Of a stretch of DNA of 31,060 nucleotides, positions 1 to 8,196 are shown piece by piece. Below the pieces are notes generated by a model that had not been told where the DNA came from, made no database searches, and saw only the letters and a list, made by a program, of their open reading frames with translations. The stretch comes from JARFQH01 sp041299015 (GTDB lineage: Bacteria > Desulfobacterota > Desulfobacteria > Desulfobacterales > SG8-13), in the NCBI GenBank assembly GCA_041299015.1, contig JBFYWB010000040.1, positions 1 through 31,060 on the forward strand. Direction: 5' to 3'. Position numbers and translations under genes: made by a program. Numbering within the stretch: the stretch's first letter is position 1; each line of letters starts with the position of its first letter.

Positions 1-560
1 CTCGGTACTATGCCCATGCTAAGACTCCCTGCCGTCATCCCCACAGGCTTCGTCGCCTCCGCCTGTCGGTACCATCGCCCCTGCTTCTCGCTTCTTCGTA
101 TCTCCCGCCAACCCCCCTGCAGGTCTGGCTCTTGGCAGGCCCGGTGTTCTCGGCCTTTCCCCCGACGGCTCACCTGTGCCGGAATTTTATTGCGATGGAA
201 CGACGAGGGCCTCCCAGGTTCCTGGGGAGCCCTCTCGTGCCTTTGCCCCGCTCATGAGACCCCGGCCGCGCCGTTCCGTCTCGCCTTTCCTGCGACGGTT
301 CGGTGTCGCCCCCGCTAGGCAAACGGCGAAGGCCGCAGCTACATCGGCAATTTCGAGGCTGGTTCACGCGGCTTCAGCACTCGCTGTCTACGCTTCCAGA
401 TTCGGATTTCCCTACACTGGCAAGACTTGCTCCCGGTGGGTGGCTAACCCTTTCCGGATGGGATTCGAACCCACTGGACTCCTCTGACGAATTTCAAGAA
501 GACCTACCTCTGCCTTCTATCCCAACGCCCCAGGCTTTGCCTGGCGCGATTGCCTTTTGC
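1..560 (-). mobile_element. Probable 5' RNA region of a group II intron, truncated by the left window edge
   Basis: No convincing protein is encoded here: the open frames are Arg/Pro/Ser-rich and lie in several frames at once. Read on the minus strand, the sequence is rich in potential RNA helices. A long imperfect hairpin lies at 203-238 (two arms of about 16-18 nt around a 2-nt centre), and a short stem with an AAA-containing loop lies at about 529-543. The phrasing of the minus strand and the Arg/Ser/Pro-rich antisense frames match, from memory, sequence found 5' of LtrA-type reverse transcriptases in bacterial group II introns. If so, the intron starts near 540-560 and its maturase gene lies off the left edge. 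I could not identify a clean GUGYG splice site or a domain V, so the call is tentative. An unrelated structured RNA or repeat is the alternative. Confidence 0.42.
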
Positions 561-871
561 CCATATAGGGCGGAATATTTTTAACCTATCTTGGTAGCAT
601 ACGGTAAAACATGAAAAAATTGGCATTGATTGTTCCATTTTGCCGGACGATATCAATTTTTAAATCTTTTTTGAAGCATCCGGCACGTCAAGGCAAAGTT
701 ATCGGCTTTTTCCGGAGATCGGTCCGCAATGCGATTGTCTTATCGTGCCGCCGACTTCAATCAGCCGCCGCCTGTTTATACGCGGGAGCCATTTTGAGGG
801 TTCCGCACACCGCCCGGCGGAAGTCAATGTACGCCCCGGCCGCAAGCGTCCGGACTCGGCATGCGGGCGGA
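561..871. other. Intergenic stretch without a supported gene
   Basis: About 310 bases between the structured left-edge element and the end of the M28 peptidase gene. One open frame (611-958, plus strand, 115 codons) starts here but runs into the 3' end of the peptidase gene on the other strand. It resembles no family and has an Arg/Ala-rich composition typical of a shadow frame. No convincing terminator, promoter or RNA gene was seen. Confidence 0.5.
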
Positions 872-1852
872 TCACTGTTCCGGCCGGCAGAAAAAACCGA
901 CCAGGCTTTTGACCAGCTCGGCCATGAAGTCCAGGTCCAGCGTGTCCATCGTATCTGATGGCGTGTGATAGTAAGGGTTGCGGAAAAAGGCCGAGTCGGT
1001 CACCATCACGGCCGGATATCCCTCGTCCCAGAACGAGGCGTGGTCGCTGAGCCTCACCGCCGGCAAAATCCAGCCGTTTAGGGGAACGGTCAGTGACACC
1101 ACCGGAAGTCCCGGATTCTGCCGGAATATCTCCACGAGACCGCGGGTAAATGACCGTGAGGCGTAGTTGCCCACAATGCCCATGAAGTTGCCCTCTTCGG
1201 GGTAGCCGAAGAACTTCAGCGGAAAAGGGTAGCGCTGGCAGCCCGGTTCACGGCAGGTGTACCCCACCATTTCAAGACAGATCATGCCGTCCAGAAAGAG
1301 CTTTTCGCGCTTGGCCTTGGCGGCGTAGACCCGGCTGCCCATGAAGCGGGTGGCGTAAACGGGAGGCTCTTCGAGCGCGAAGGCGACGAAGGTGACCTTC
1401 ACGCCGCGAGACCGGTTTGCCGCTGCCGCGTTCAATTCCCGGGCCGTCTCCAGCAGGACGGCCACGGCACTGGCGTTGTCGTCGGCGCCCACGGTCCCGG
1501 CCACCGAGTCATAATGAGCGCCGATCAGATAGTGTCGGGAAGGCTCGCCGCCGAAAGACACCTCGGCGACCACGTTGGACACCACCAACTCGCGGTAGGC
1601 GTACGGGTCAAGGTGGACCGGCACCCGGATGCCCTCGAAAAAGGACCGAATGAAGTCGGCCGTCCGGTGCAACTTGTCGGGAAATCGGACGCTGCGCTCA
1701 CCGATGGTTCGGGTCAATGTGACCAGGTGGTCATGCAGGCGGGCTTTTGTCTGTTGAAGGTCCATCGCTTCTATTTCCCGGCAGGTGTGTCCATCCATCG
1801 GCAAACCGCCCGCCGTGGCCATAACCGCCAAGAAGAATGCCAACCATCTCAT
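872..1852 (-). CDS. Secreted M28-family zinc aminopeptidase
   Basis: A predicted zinc exopeptidase of 326 residues that would release N-terminal amino acids outside the cytoplasm. The first 17 or so residues are a hydrophobic signal peptide. The M28 metal-binding pattern is present in order: H113-x-D115 in GAHYDS, D124/D125 in GADDNAS, the catalytic Glu pair E161-E162, E194 in LEMVGY, and H296 in YYHTPSDT. The SDHASFW segment (H271) is also typical of the family. A G-rich ribosome binding site (GAGGGGGG) lies just before the ATG at 1852. The gene stands alone, with the divergent GalT-like gene about 390 bases upstream. The substrate cannot be told from sequence; M28 also contains glutaminyl cyclase-like members, but the two adjacent Glu residues favour a peptidase. 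Confidence 0.85.
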   Translation of the reverse strand: MRWLAFFLAVMATAGGLPMDGHTCREIEAMDLQQTKARLHDHLVTLTRTIGERSVRFPDKLHRTADFIRSFFEGIRVPVHLDPYAYRELVVSNVVAEVSFGGEPSRHYLIGAHYDSVAGTVGADDNASAVAVLLETARELNAAAANRSRGVKVTFVAFALEEPPVYATRFMGSRVYAAKAKREKLFLDGMICLEMVGYTCREPGCQRYPFPLKFFGYPEEGNFMGIVGNYASRSFTRGLVEIFRQNPGLPVVSLTVPLNGWILPAVRLSDHASFWDEGYPAVMVTDSAFFRNPYYHTPSDTMDTLDLDFMAELVKSLVGFFCRPEQ

Positions 1853-2240
1853 CCATCACCCCCCTCAAAGAAGCGGATACCGACAGCCCGGGCTGCGCCG
1901 TGCATCTCTCAGGCCATCGATAAACACCCTGACAGCAAGCGGGCGCGGTCGTAAACCGGCAGTTATCGATTGGAAATAAAAATCCCATAGCACAAAGCGC
2001 CCTCAACACCAAAAGGGAAATCCTTTTTCCGCAGTTGATCGCAGCGCTCCATCCGTTCAGCGGCCGTCTGACGCTACCTGTTCAGCGAAATCGTTTTCCC
2101 CCACCCCGGGCAAGCCGGAGCCAAACGGAAAAATAGTTTTAACCGTTAAGGCGGTCTGGTATAAAGCGGCGAGATCGACCCCCGGAATAAAGTGCCAAGC
2201 CGACGCCGCTGCCGCGGACCGGCCTGAAAGGACACCACTC
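1853..2240. other. Divergent intergenic region with a weak promoter candidate
   Basis: This region separates two divergent genes, the M28 peptidase (minus) and the GalT-like gene (plus), so it should hold promoters for both. The best candidate for the plus-strand gene is a TATAAA box at 2160-2165 with a poor -35 (TTTAAC at 2138-2143, 16-base spacer); the match is too weak to be more than a suggestion. An AAAGGA ribosome binding site precedes the ATG at 2241. Minus-strand frames that extend upstream of the peptidase start show no family resemblance and were not called. Confidence 0.3.
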
Positions 2241-3278
2241 ATGCTGGAGTTCAAGCAGGCGGCCTTCCACTCCCGGATTGTGCTGCCCGACGGTGAAATT
2301 GCCGATCGCCCCATCGAGATTCGCACCAACCCCATCACGGGCCGCACCTGCAGGATCACGTACAGCCGCAGTGAAGAGCGCGAACCCGGGGCCGGGTTTC
2401 TGCCGGAACCACCGCCTTCTGCTCTAGACCGGGACAAGTGTCCTTTCTGCCGAAACCGACTCACGGCGCAAACCCCCCGGCTGGCGCCCGAACTGTGTCC
2501 CGAAGGACGCATGGTCCGGGGGACCTCGACCCTTTTTCCGAATCTGTTTCCGTATGGCCGCTACTCGGCGGTGAGCCTTTTCGACGACGAGCACTTCGTT
2601 CCGATCGGCACGGCCCATCTTCAGGCTTACGCGGACAGTTTCCTGAACTGCAGGGACTACCTGCTGCGGGTCCTGTCCCACGATCCGGCCGCCGTTTTCA
2701 TGGCCATCACCCAGAATCACCTGCCCTCGGCCGGGGGGTCCTTGCTTCATCCTCACCTGCAGGTGCAGGCCGACCATACGCCGGCCAACCATCAGCGCTG
2801 CTTGCACGCCCTTGCCGCTGAACACCGGCGGCAATTCGGCATGCGCCTGTTCAGCGATTACCTGGCACTGGAGAAGCGGGCCGGTAGGCGCTTCATCGGC
2901 GCCACCGGGCACTGGCAATGGCTGGCCGCCTTTGCACCCGAAGGCTTTTATGAAATCTGGGGCATTTTGCCCGGTGCGACCGCGTTGCACGACACTACGA
3001 AAGCGGACTGGCAGGCTCTGGCACAGGGGGTATTGAACACTCAGAAATATTATCGCAGCCTCGGCCGCAACGGCTACAACCTCGGGCTGCTTCTGTTGGA
3101 GGACGGCTCGGACGATATTGAGCTGCGGGTGGTTCTCACGGTCCGCAGCAACTACGCCCCCTGGGTGCGCAGCGATTTTACCGGCTTCGAGGTGATGCTC
3201 GGCGACATGGCCACTTTTTCGCCGCCGGAGTTAACCGCTGAACGCGGGCGTGTTTTTTGGTCTTGCGCTTCGCCTTGA
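2241..3278 (+). CDS. GalT-like HIT-superfamily nucleotidyltransferase
   Basis: A 345-residue protein of the galactose-1-phosphate uridylyltransferase type. Family members transfer a nucleotidyl group between sugar phosphates through a covalent nucleotidyl-histidine. The signature HPHLQ is at residues 170-174; by analogy with E. coli GalT, the second His (H172) would be the nucleophile. A CPFC pair at 67-70 is the expected zinc site. The C-terminal half contains the RSNYAPW region near the end, as in GalT-like proteins. No galK, galE or other Leloir-pathway gene is nearby, and the Asn/Gly context before HPHxQ differs from classical GalT. The true substrate may therefore be another sugar-1-phosphate, or the protein may act as a nucleotide phosphorylase. 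Family placement is firm; substrate is open. Confidence 0.72.
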   Translation: MLEFKQAAFHSRIVLPDGEIADRPIEIRTNPITGRTCRITYSRSEEREPGAGFLPEPPPSALDRDKCPFCRNRLTAQTPRLAPELCPEGRMVRGTSTLFPNLFPYGRYSAVSLFDDEHFVPIGTAHLQAYADSFLNCRDYLLRVLSHDPAAVFMAITQNHLPSAGGSLLHPHLQVQADHTPANHQRCLHALAAEHRRQFGMRLFSDYLALEKRAGRRFIGATGHWQWLAAFAPEGFYEIWGILPGATALHDTTKADWQALAQGVLNTQKYYRSLGRNGYNLGLLLLEDGSDDIELRVVLTVRSNYAPWVRSDFTGFEVMLGDMATFSPPELTAERGRVFWSCASP

Positions 3279-3484
3279 TCTTTCCGTCGGCAGCGCATGG
3301 CCGTTTTTTCTCCGGGTAGATGAATCGTCGTGCGCAATCCGCTTATAACCATCATGTTGAACAAGCGGTCCATGAGCAGCTGGATTTTTCGCGGTCAGTC
3401 AGAGTTCAAACGGTCGTGATCAGGCGCATGATCATCTTCAGCGCCATTTTGCCTGCAAGTCCTAAATCACCGGCGCTCACAAAC

Positions 3485-4762
3485 CTATAGTCTTTTTCGG
3501 GCCACGCTTTTTCTTTTTCGCAGGAAGTACTTGGTGGCTTCGATCAGAACAAAGACCAGGAGCCCGACACCTGATACGATGGCCAACTCGGCCAGGCTCG
3601 GCACCGTGATCCCGAAGGAGTGGCGCACGGCCGGGATTTGAACGAGAACGGCAATCAGGATCAGCTCCCAGCCAAGCGCGATCAGAAGCCACTTGTGCGG
3701 CGGCGCCTGAATGATGCTGAAGGTGAGTGAACGACAATTCAAGGCGATCACGAACTCGACGACGATGAAGAGGAAAAATATCGTGGTGCGGGCCTGGGTG
3801 AGGTCGGAGAGGTTCTGGTAGAAGATGAGGAAGAAAAACGGGCTTTCGATGACAACCGCCCGCAGGATAAAGGAAAGGATGTCCCAGCTGAAGAAGCTTT
3901 CCTGTGGGTCCCGCGGCGGGCGTTGCATGATGTCCCTGTCCGGCGGAGAAATCCCCAATGCCAGGGCCGGCAGGCCGTCGGAGGCCAGGTTGATATATAG
4001 GATGGCGGCCGGCAGCAAGGGCAGGAACTCGGGTCCGAGCGCAAGAACGATGCCGCCGATGACGATCACCTCGGTGATGTTGCACTGCAGCAGGTAGGCC
4101 AGGTATTTCTTGATGTTGTCATAGATCCAGCGCCCCCTTTCGACGGCGCTGACGATCGTGGCAAAATTGTCATCGCTCAGAATCATGTCGGCCGCTTCCT
4201 TGGCCACATCCGTGCCGCTGATGCCCATGGCAATGCCGATATCGGCGTGCTTCAAGGCCGGCGCGTCGTTGACCCCGTCACCGGTCATGGCCACCACATC
4301 GCCCCTGGCTTTCCAGGCCTTGACGATCTTCAGCTTGTCGAGCGGGGACACCCTGGCGTAGACAGTGACCTCGTTAACGAGCGCTTCGAACTGGGCGGCG
4401 GTCATTTCCTCCAGGTCCTTGCCGGTCAGCACCCGATCGCCCTCACGGTAGATGTCGAGTTCCCCAGCCACGGCCACGGCGGTCTGCAGGTGATCGCCGG
4501 TGATCATGACCGGCTTGATGCCGACCTCACGGCAGGTGCGAACGGCAGCCAGCGCCTCTGCGCGCGGCGGATCCATCATGCCGACCAGGCCGAGAAAGAC
4601 CATATCGGTTTCAATCGTATGATCCAGGCCGTTGGCCGCGGTGAGACGGCGGTAGGCAAGCCCCAAAACCCGCAGGGCATCCCCGGCTATGGCCGCGCTG
4701 TTTTGCAGGATAGCGGCGCGCTTATCGGCCGTCAGCGGTATGCTGTCACCGGCTGCGACCAT
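3485..4762 (-). CDS. P-type cation (Ca2+-type) ATPase, C-terminal part, frameshifted from its N-terminal part
   Basis: These 425 codons continue the ATPase begun in the overlapping gene 4746-6203 but in another frame. They contain the end of the nucleotide-binding domain, the P-domain MMDPPR and TGDGVNDAP motifs, and transmembrane helices M5-M10. The M5 and M6 segments keep residues that bind calcium in SERCA: the Asn and Glu of CNITEV, and the Asn and Asp of INLASDGLP, with Ser in place of Thr. This favours calcium (or manganese) export over heavy metals or K+/Na+. The ATG at 4762 opens right at the frame change and lacks the start of the N domain, so this piece alone is not a complete pump. 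It is either the distal part of a broken gene or is joined by a sequence correction or recoding. Confidence 0.75.
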   Translation of the reverse strand: MVAAGDSIPLTADKRAAILQNSAAIAGDALRVLGLAYRRLTAANGLDHTIETDMVFLGLVGMMDPPRAEALAAVRTCREVGIKPVMITGDHLQTAVAVAGELDIYREGDRVLTGKDLEEMTAAQFEALVNEVTVYARVSPLDKLKIVKAWKARGDVVAMTGDGVNDAPALKHADIGIAMGISGTDVAKEAADMILSDDNFATIVSAVERGRWIYDNIKKYLAYLLQCNITEVIVIGGIVLALGPEFLPLLPAAILYINLASDGLPALALGISPPDRDIMQRPPRDPQESFFSWDILSFILRAVVIESPFFFLIFYQNLSDLTQARTTIFFLFIVVEFVIALNCRSLTFSIIQAPPHKWLLIALGWELILIAVLVQIPAVRHSFGITVPSLAELAIVSGVGLLVFVLIEATKYFLRKRKSVARKRL

Positions 4763-6203
4763 GACAGGTGCAGCGGCTCAGCACCACCTCGGGAGCCCCT
4801 TTCATGTAGGCCACCGGCTGACCGCCGGCTTGCCGGTGAATCGTCGTCATGCGCTTTCTTTCGGAACTGAAGGGAACCTCTTCGGTGCGCGGTTGCCGCG
4901 CGCGGGTTTCTTCAAGGGAGATCCCGGCCTTTGCGGCCGCAACCAGAAGGGCGGCTTCGGTTGGATCCCCTTTGATGCTACAACCGTTATTATCCCGGCG
5001 AAGCTCCGAATCGTTGCACAGCACACCAGCCGTGAGCAGGTGGCCGAGCGCGACGTCAGCGGTCAGCGGTTGGCCGTGTGGATCCCTGAACACGCCCTCC
5101 GGAACATAGCCTGTGCCGGTGACCTCGATCGACCGGCCTTCGGTAAACAGCCGTCGGACCGTCATTTCACCGCGCGTCAGAGTCCCGGTCTTGTCGGTGC
5201 AGATGACAGTGGTGCAACCGAGTGTCTCGACGGCCGGCATTTTTTTGACCAAGGCGTTTTTGCGGGCCATGGCGTGCATACCGAGCGCAAGGGCTCCGGT
5301 GACAATCGCCGCCAGCGCTTCGGGTACCGCAGCCACGGCCAGTGCAATCGCAAACATCAGCATTCTCAGGACAAAGCCCGTGTCGAGCGCGCCGAAAAGC
5401 AGTTCGCGCACGATGCTGATGGCGACAACCAAGCCACAGATTGAAAAAGCGATCAGGCTCAACCACTTGCCGATTTCTTCGGTGCGCTTCTCCAAAGGGC
5501 TTTTGTCCACCTTGATCGCGGCGACCTGCGCGGCAATCTTGCCGAATTCGGTCTGCATGCCGGTGGCGACGACGACGCCGCGGCCACGGCCGAAGGTGAT
5601 CGTCGTACCGGTAAAGGCCATGTTCTTCATCTCTTGCACCGCCGTGACTTCCGGCAGAACGGTGTCGGTCTTTTCGACCGGGACCGATTCACCGGTAAGC
5701 GCCGCCTCGTCGCAATGGATCGAATGGCTTTCAATCAGCCGGATATCAGCCGCCAGTTTATCGCCCGCCGCCAGCACCAGGATATCCCCGGGGACAATCT
5801 CCGTGGTTGCCAGCTCGGATTTCGATCCGTTACGAATGACCGTCACGGTCGCAGACAGCATCTTCTTGAGCGCCTCAATGGCCTTTTCGGCGCGGTACTC
5901 CTGAATGAAACCCAGGGCGGCACAGAAGACGACGATGATCAATATGACGGCGGCATCGACCAGTTCCCCCACCAATGCGGAAAGGACCACGGCGACAATC
6001 AGAATGACGATCAGAATGTTTTTGAACTGATGGAAAAATATCTCTGTCGGTGAGACGGCGGTCTCATGTTTGAGCTCGTTGGGCCCGACACGTTCGCGGC
6101 GCCTGGCGGCTTGATCGGTCGTCAAACCGTCTTGCGGGTCGGTCACCAGTTCTTTTAAGACCGCATCACGGCTCAGTGCATGCCACACGGGCTTTGGAAT
6201 CAT
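4746..6203 (-). CDS. P-type cation (Ca2+-type) ATPase, N-terminal part, ends by frameshift
   Basis: A 485-residue N-terminal part of a type II P-type ATPase that would pump cations across the cytoplasmic membrane. Visible features in order: cation-ATPase N-terminal domain (about 5-75), M1-M2, the actuator-domain TGES (170-173), M3-M4 with the PEAL ion-binding turn (294-297; SERCA has PEGL), the phosphorylated Asp D337 in DKTGTLT, and the KGAPE motif of the nucleotide domain close to the end. The frame stops 16 bases after the second part's ATG opens. A normal family member of about 900 residues needs both parts; one extra base near 4760-4765 would explain the break. I chose the ATG at 6203, not the one at 6236, because GAGGAGG sits 7 bases before it. 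Confidence 0.78.
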   Translation of the reverse strand: MIPKPVWHALSRDAVLKELVTDPQDGLTTDQAARRRERVGPNELKHETAVSPTEIFFHQFKNILIVILIVAVVLSALVGELVDAAVILIIVVFCAALGFIQEYRAEKAIEALKKMLSATVTVIRNGSKSELATTEIVPGDILVLAAGDKLAADIRLIESHSIHCDEAALTGESVPVEKTDTVLPEVTAVQEMKNMAFTGTTITFGRGRGVVVATGMQTEFGKIAAQVAAIKVDKSPLEKRTEEIGKWLSLIAFSICGLVVAISIVRELLFGALDTGFVLRMLMFAIALAVAAVPEALAAIVTGALALGMHAMARKNALVKKMPAVETLGCTTVICTDKTGTLTRGEMTVRRLFTEGRSIEVTGTGYVPEGVFRDPHGQPLTADVALGHLLTAGVLCNDSELRRDNNGCSIKGDPTEAALLVAAAKAGISLEETRARQPRTEEVPFSSERKRMTTIHRQAGGQPVAYMKGAPEVVLSRCTCHGRSR

Positions 6204-6329
6204 TTGCAAACCTCCTCGAGAAGCAGTTCGCCGCATTGCGGCAACGCTTCCTTCGAGCTACACCAACCGTAAAGATTTTTCAATGAAATCGATTCCCGCC
6301 CGTATCAGGCAGGATCCGTTGGGCGGGGG

Positions 6330-7301
6330 TCAAGCGGAGGGTGCCGCTAGGCGCCGCAGATGGACGATCAGTTGAGCCATGTCCTGCGGAAGCGGGGCTT
6401 CAAAAAAAACCGGGACCAGACGGCTGGGGTGAGTGCAGGTCAATTGCCACGCGTGCAACATTTGGCGTTTGACCTGCCGGATGAGCGCCGGCGCCGCTGC
6501 GGTTGACGCCCGGCACAACTTTCCGCGCGCGTATACCGGATCGCCGAGGATGGCATGATTGACGGCGGCGCAATGGACCCGGGCCTGATGGGTCCGGCCG
6601 GTTTTTAGGTTCAATTCGACCAGCGTCAGGCCTTTGAACCGCTCGCGCACTTTCCAACCGGTTTCGGCCATGCGGGGGTTGCGGCTGCTGGTCGACATGC
6701 GTTTGCGGTCCACCGGGTGACGGCCGATCGGAAAGCCAATCACGCCGCTGTCGTCGGCCAACTCGCCGCAGACGATGGCCAGGTAGAGTTTGCGGATACG
6801 CCGGGCGGCGAATTGATTCGCCAGATGAGCATGCGCAGCCGCGTTCTTTGCGACGATGAGAATACCGGAGGTGTCCTTGTCCAGGCGGTGGACGATCCCC
6901 GGCCGCAGTTCGCCGCCGATCGGGCCGATGGTGGGGCGGTGATACAGGAGGGCATTGACCAGGGTGCCCGACGCGTGACCGGGGGCCGGGTGGACGACCA
7001 CGCCGGGCGGTTTGTTGAGGACGATCATATCATCATCTTCGTGGAGAATATCCAGATCCAGCGGTTCCGGTTTCACCGCCGTTTCAGCCGGCGGCGCTAG
7101 GCTTCCGGCGATCTCATCTTTTGCCTTCAGCCGGTAGCCGGGCTTTTTGGGCCGGCCGTTGACCGTGATCTGCTCCTGTTGAATCAAGACCGCCGCCTGA
7201 GAACGCGTCAAGACGGACACATGGGAGGCGACCAACTGGTCGAGGCGCGTCCCCGCAGCACAAGAATCGACAACGATATGAAAAACACCGGTGCAGGACA
7301 T
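6330..7301 (-). CDS. rluD: RluA/RluD-family 23S rRNA pseudouridine synthase
   Basis: A 323-residue enzyme predicted to convert uridines of 23S rRNA to pseudouridine in the cytoplasm. An N-terminal S4 RNA-binding domain (about 17-75, with LTRSQAAVLI and VNGRPKKPGYRL) is followed by the catalytic domain. This carries the family motif HRLDKDTSG with catalytic Asp D141, then the conserved LKTGRTHQARVH segment. The S4 domain plus length fits RluD (helix 69 uridines) best, but RluC-like specificity cannot be excluded. It lies 14 bases downstream of the CarD-family gene, so the two are probably cotranscribed. The ribosome binding site before the ATG at 7301 is weak. Confidence 0.85.
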   Translation of the reverse strand: MSCTGVFHIVVDSCAAGTRLDQLVASHVSVLTRSQAAVLIQQEQITVNGRPKKPGYRLKAKDEIAGSLAPPAETAVKPEPLDLDILHEDDDMIVLNKPPGVVVHPAPGHASGTLVNALLYHRPTIGPIGGELRPGIVHRLDKDTSGILIVAKNAAAHAHLANQFAARRIRKLYLAIVCGELADDSGVIGFPIGRHPVDRKRMSTSSRNPRMAETGWKVRERFKGLTLVELNLKTGRTHQARVHCAAVNHAILGDPVYARGKLCRASTAAAPALIRQVKRQMLHAWQLTCTHPSRLVPVFFEAPLPQDMAQLIVHLRRLAAPSA

Positions 7302-7315
7302 GTGGGCAGGAAAAC

Positions 7316-7885
7316 TTAGAGGCTGGCCCCCTGGGCGTCGGCCGGCGTGAAAAATGATTCGATCTCGGAGATGATGGACTCTTCGTCGGTCTTCCTGGCT
7401 GTTGACAGCTCTTTGACGAGCAACACCTGAGCCGTGTCGTAGAGCTTGCGTTCGCCGAAGGACAGGTCTTTGGTCAATTTCAAAAGCGAAAGGTCCCGAA
7501 AAACCTCGGCCACATCGTAGAGCGAACCGGTTTTTATCTTGTCCATATATTCGCGATAGCGCCGATTCCAGGTCTGGTTGTCGTTCGGGGTTTCCTTTTT
7601 GGCCTTCATGACCTCGTAGACTTTGGGAATCTCCTTTTTATCGATGATGTCTCTTAAACCGACCGAATCGACATTGCGAATCGGAATCATGATCAGCATG
7701 TTGTTTTCGAGAACCTTCATCATGTAAAAATCATGCTTTTCTCCGTTGATTACGCGACTTTCGATGGCTTCGATCTTCCCGACGCCGTGGGCCGGGTAAA
7801 CGGCAAGATCGCCAACGTGAAACTCTTTTATTTTCGGTTTCTTCGACTTGGGTTGCGTCTGCCCGCTCGCTTTTTTACTGCTCAT
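7316..7885 (-). CDS. CarD/CdnL-family transcriptional regulator
   Basis: About 189 residues. The N-terminal domain (FHVGDLAVYPAHGVGKIEAI) is the CarD/CdnL RNA-polymerase-interacting module, which binds the beta subunit and stabilises open promoter complexes. The C-terminal half is helical, with the family's TWNRRYREYMDKI and LSFGERKLYDTA segments. A Lys/Gln/Pro-rich stretch precedes the domain. An upstream in-frame ATG at 7927 would add a hydrophobic 14-residue extension that the family lacks, so I prefer the ATG at 7885, although neither has a strong ribosome binding site. rluD follows by 14 bases. The region upstream (7928-8100) is partly AT-rich and probably holds the promoter, but no good -35/-10 pair was found. 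Confidence 0.88.
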   Translation of the reverse strand: MSSKKASGQTQPKSKKPKIKEFHVGDLAVYPAHGVGKIEAIESRVINGEKHDFYMMKVLENNMLIMIPIRNVDSVGLRDIIDKKEIPKVYEVMKAKKETPNDNQTWNRRYREYMDKIKTGSLYDVAEVFRDLSLLKLTKDLSFGERKLYDTAQVLLVKELSTARKTDEESIISEIESFFTPADAQGASL

Positions 7886-8111
7886 TGATACACCGATAAA
7901 GAGAATGTACACCCCGCCGATGAACATTGACGCGAATGTCGGCAGCTACAGGAGTCACGTTTGCCGAACCCCGGCACCACTGAAACCGGCACCCTTGCAA
8001 AATCCGCGCGCCGCACGAACCGATCCGGGGCGGGCAATCGAACCGAACCGAGTGATTTTAAATAAAATATTAGGATGGTTTTATACCACGGCTACGATTG
8101 ACAATCAACAG

Positions 8112-8150
8112 AAAAAAAAGGATCGGCGCACCGTCTCCGGACGCCGATCC
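8112..8150 (-). terminator. Rho-independent terminator of the hppA transcription unit
   Basis: A perfect 9-bp stem, GGATCGGCG at 8120-8128 and CGCCGATCC at 8142-8150, closes a 13-base loop. On the minus strand it is followed directly by eight U residues (A-run at 8112-8119). It lies 47 bases beyond the hppA stop codon. On the plus strand the hairpin is followed by only TCTTT, so it is mainly a minus-strand terminator. Confidence 0.9.
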
Positions 8151-8196
8151 TCTTTAGCCGTTATTTCATCAGGACATCAAAAATCCTGAGTCGTTG

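Noticed and set aside
458..474. Perfect tRNA T-arm-like hairpin with loop TTCGAAT on the minus strand
   Set aside because: The 7 bases that should form the acceptor have no partner at the right distance and no anticodon arm was found, so it is not a tRNA; it may be a helix of the structured element or a fragment.
611..958. 115-codon plus-strand frame downstream of the M28 peptidase
   Set aside because: It overlaps the 3' end of the peptidase gene on the other strand, has no family resemblance and an Arg/Ala-rich composition of a shadow frame.
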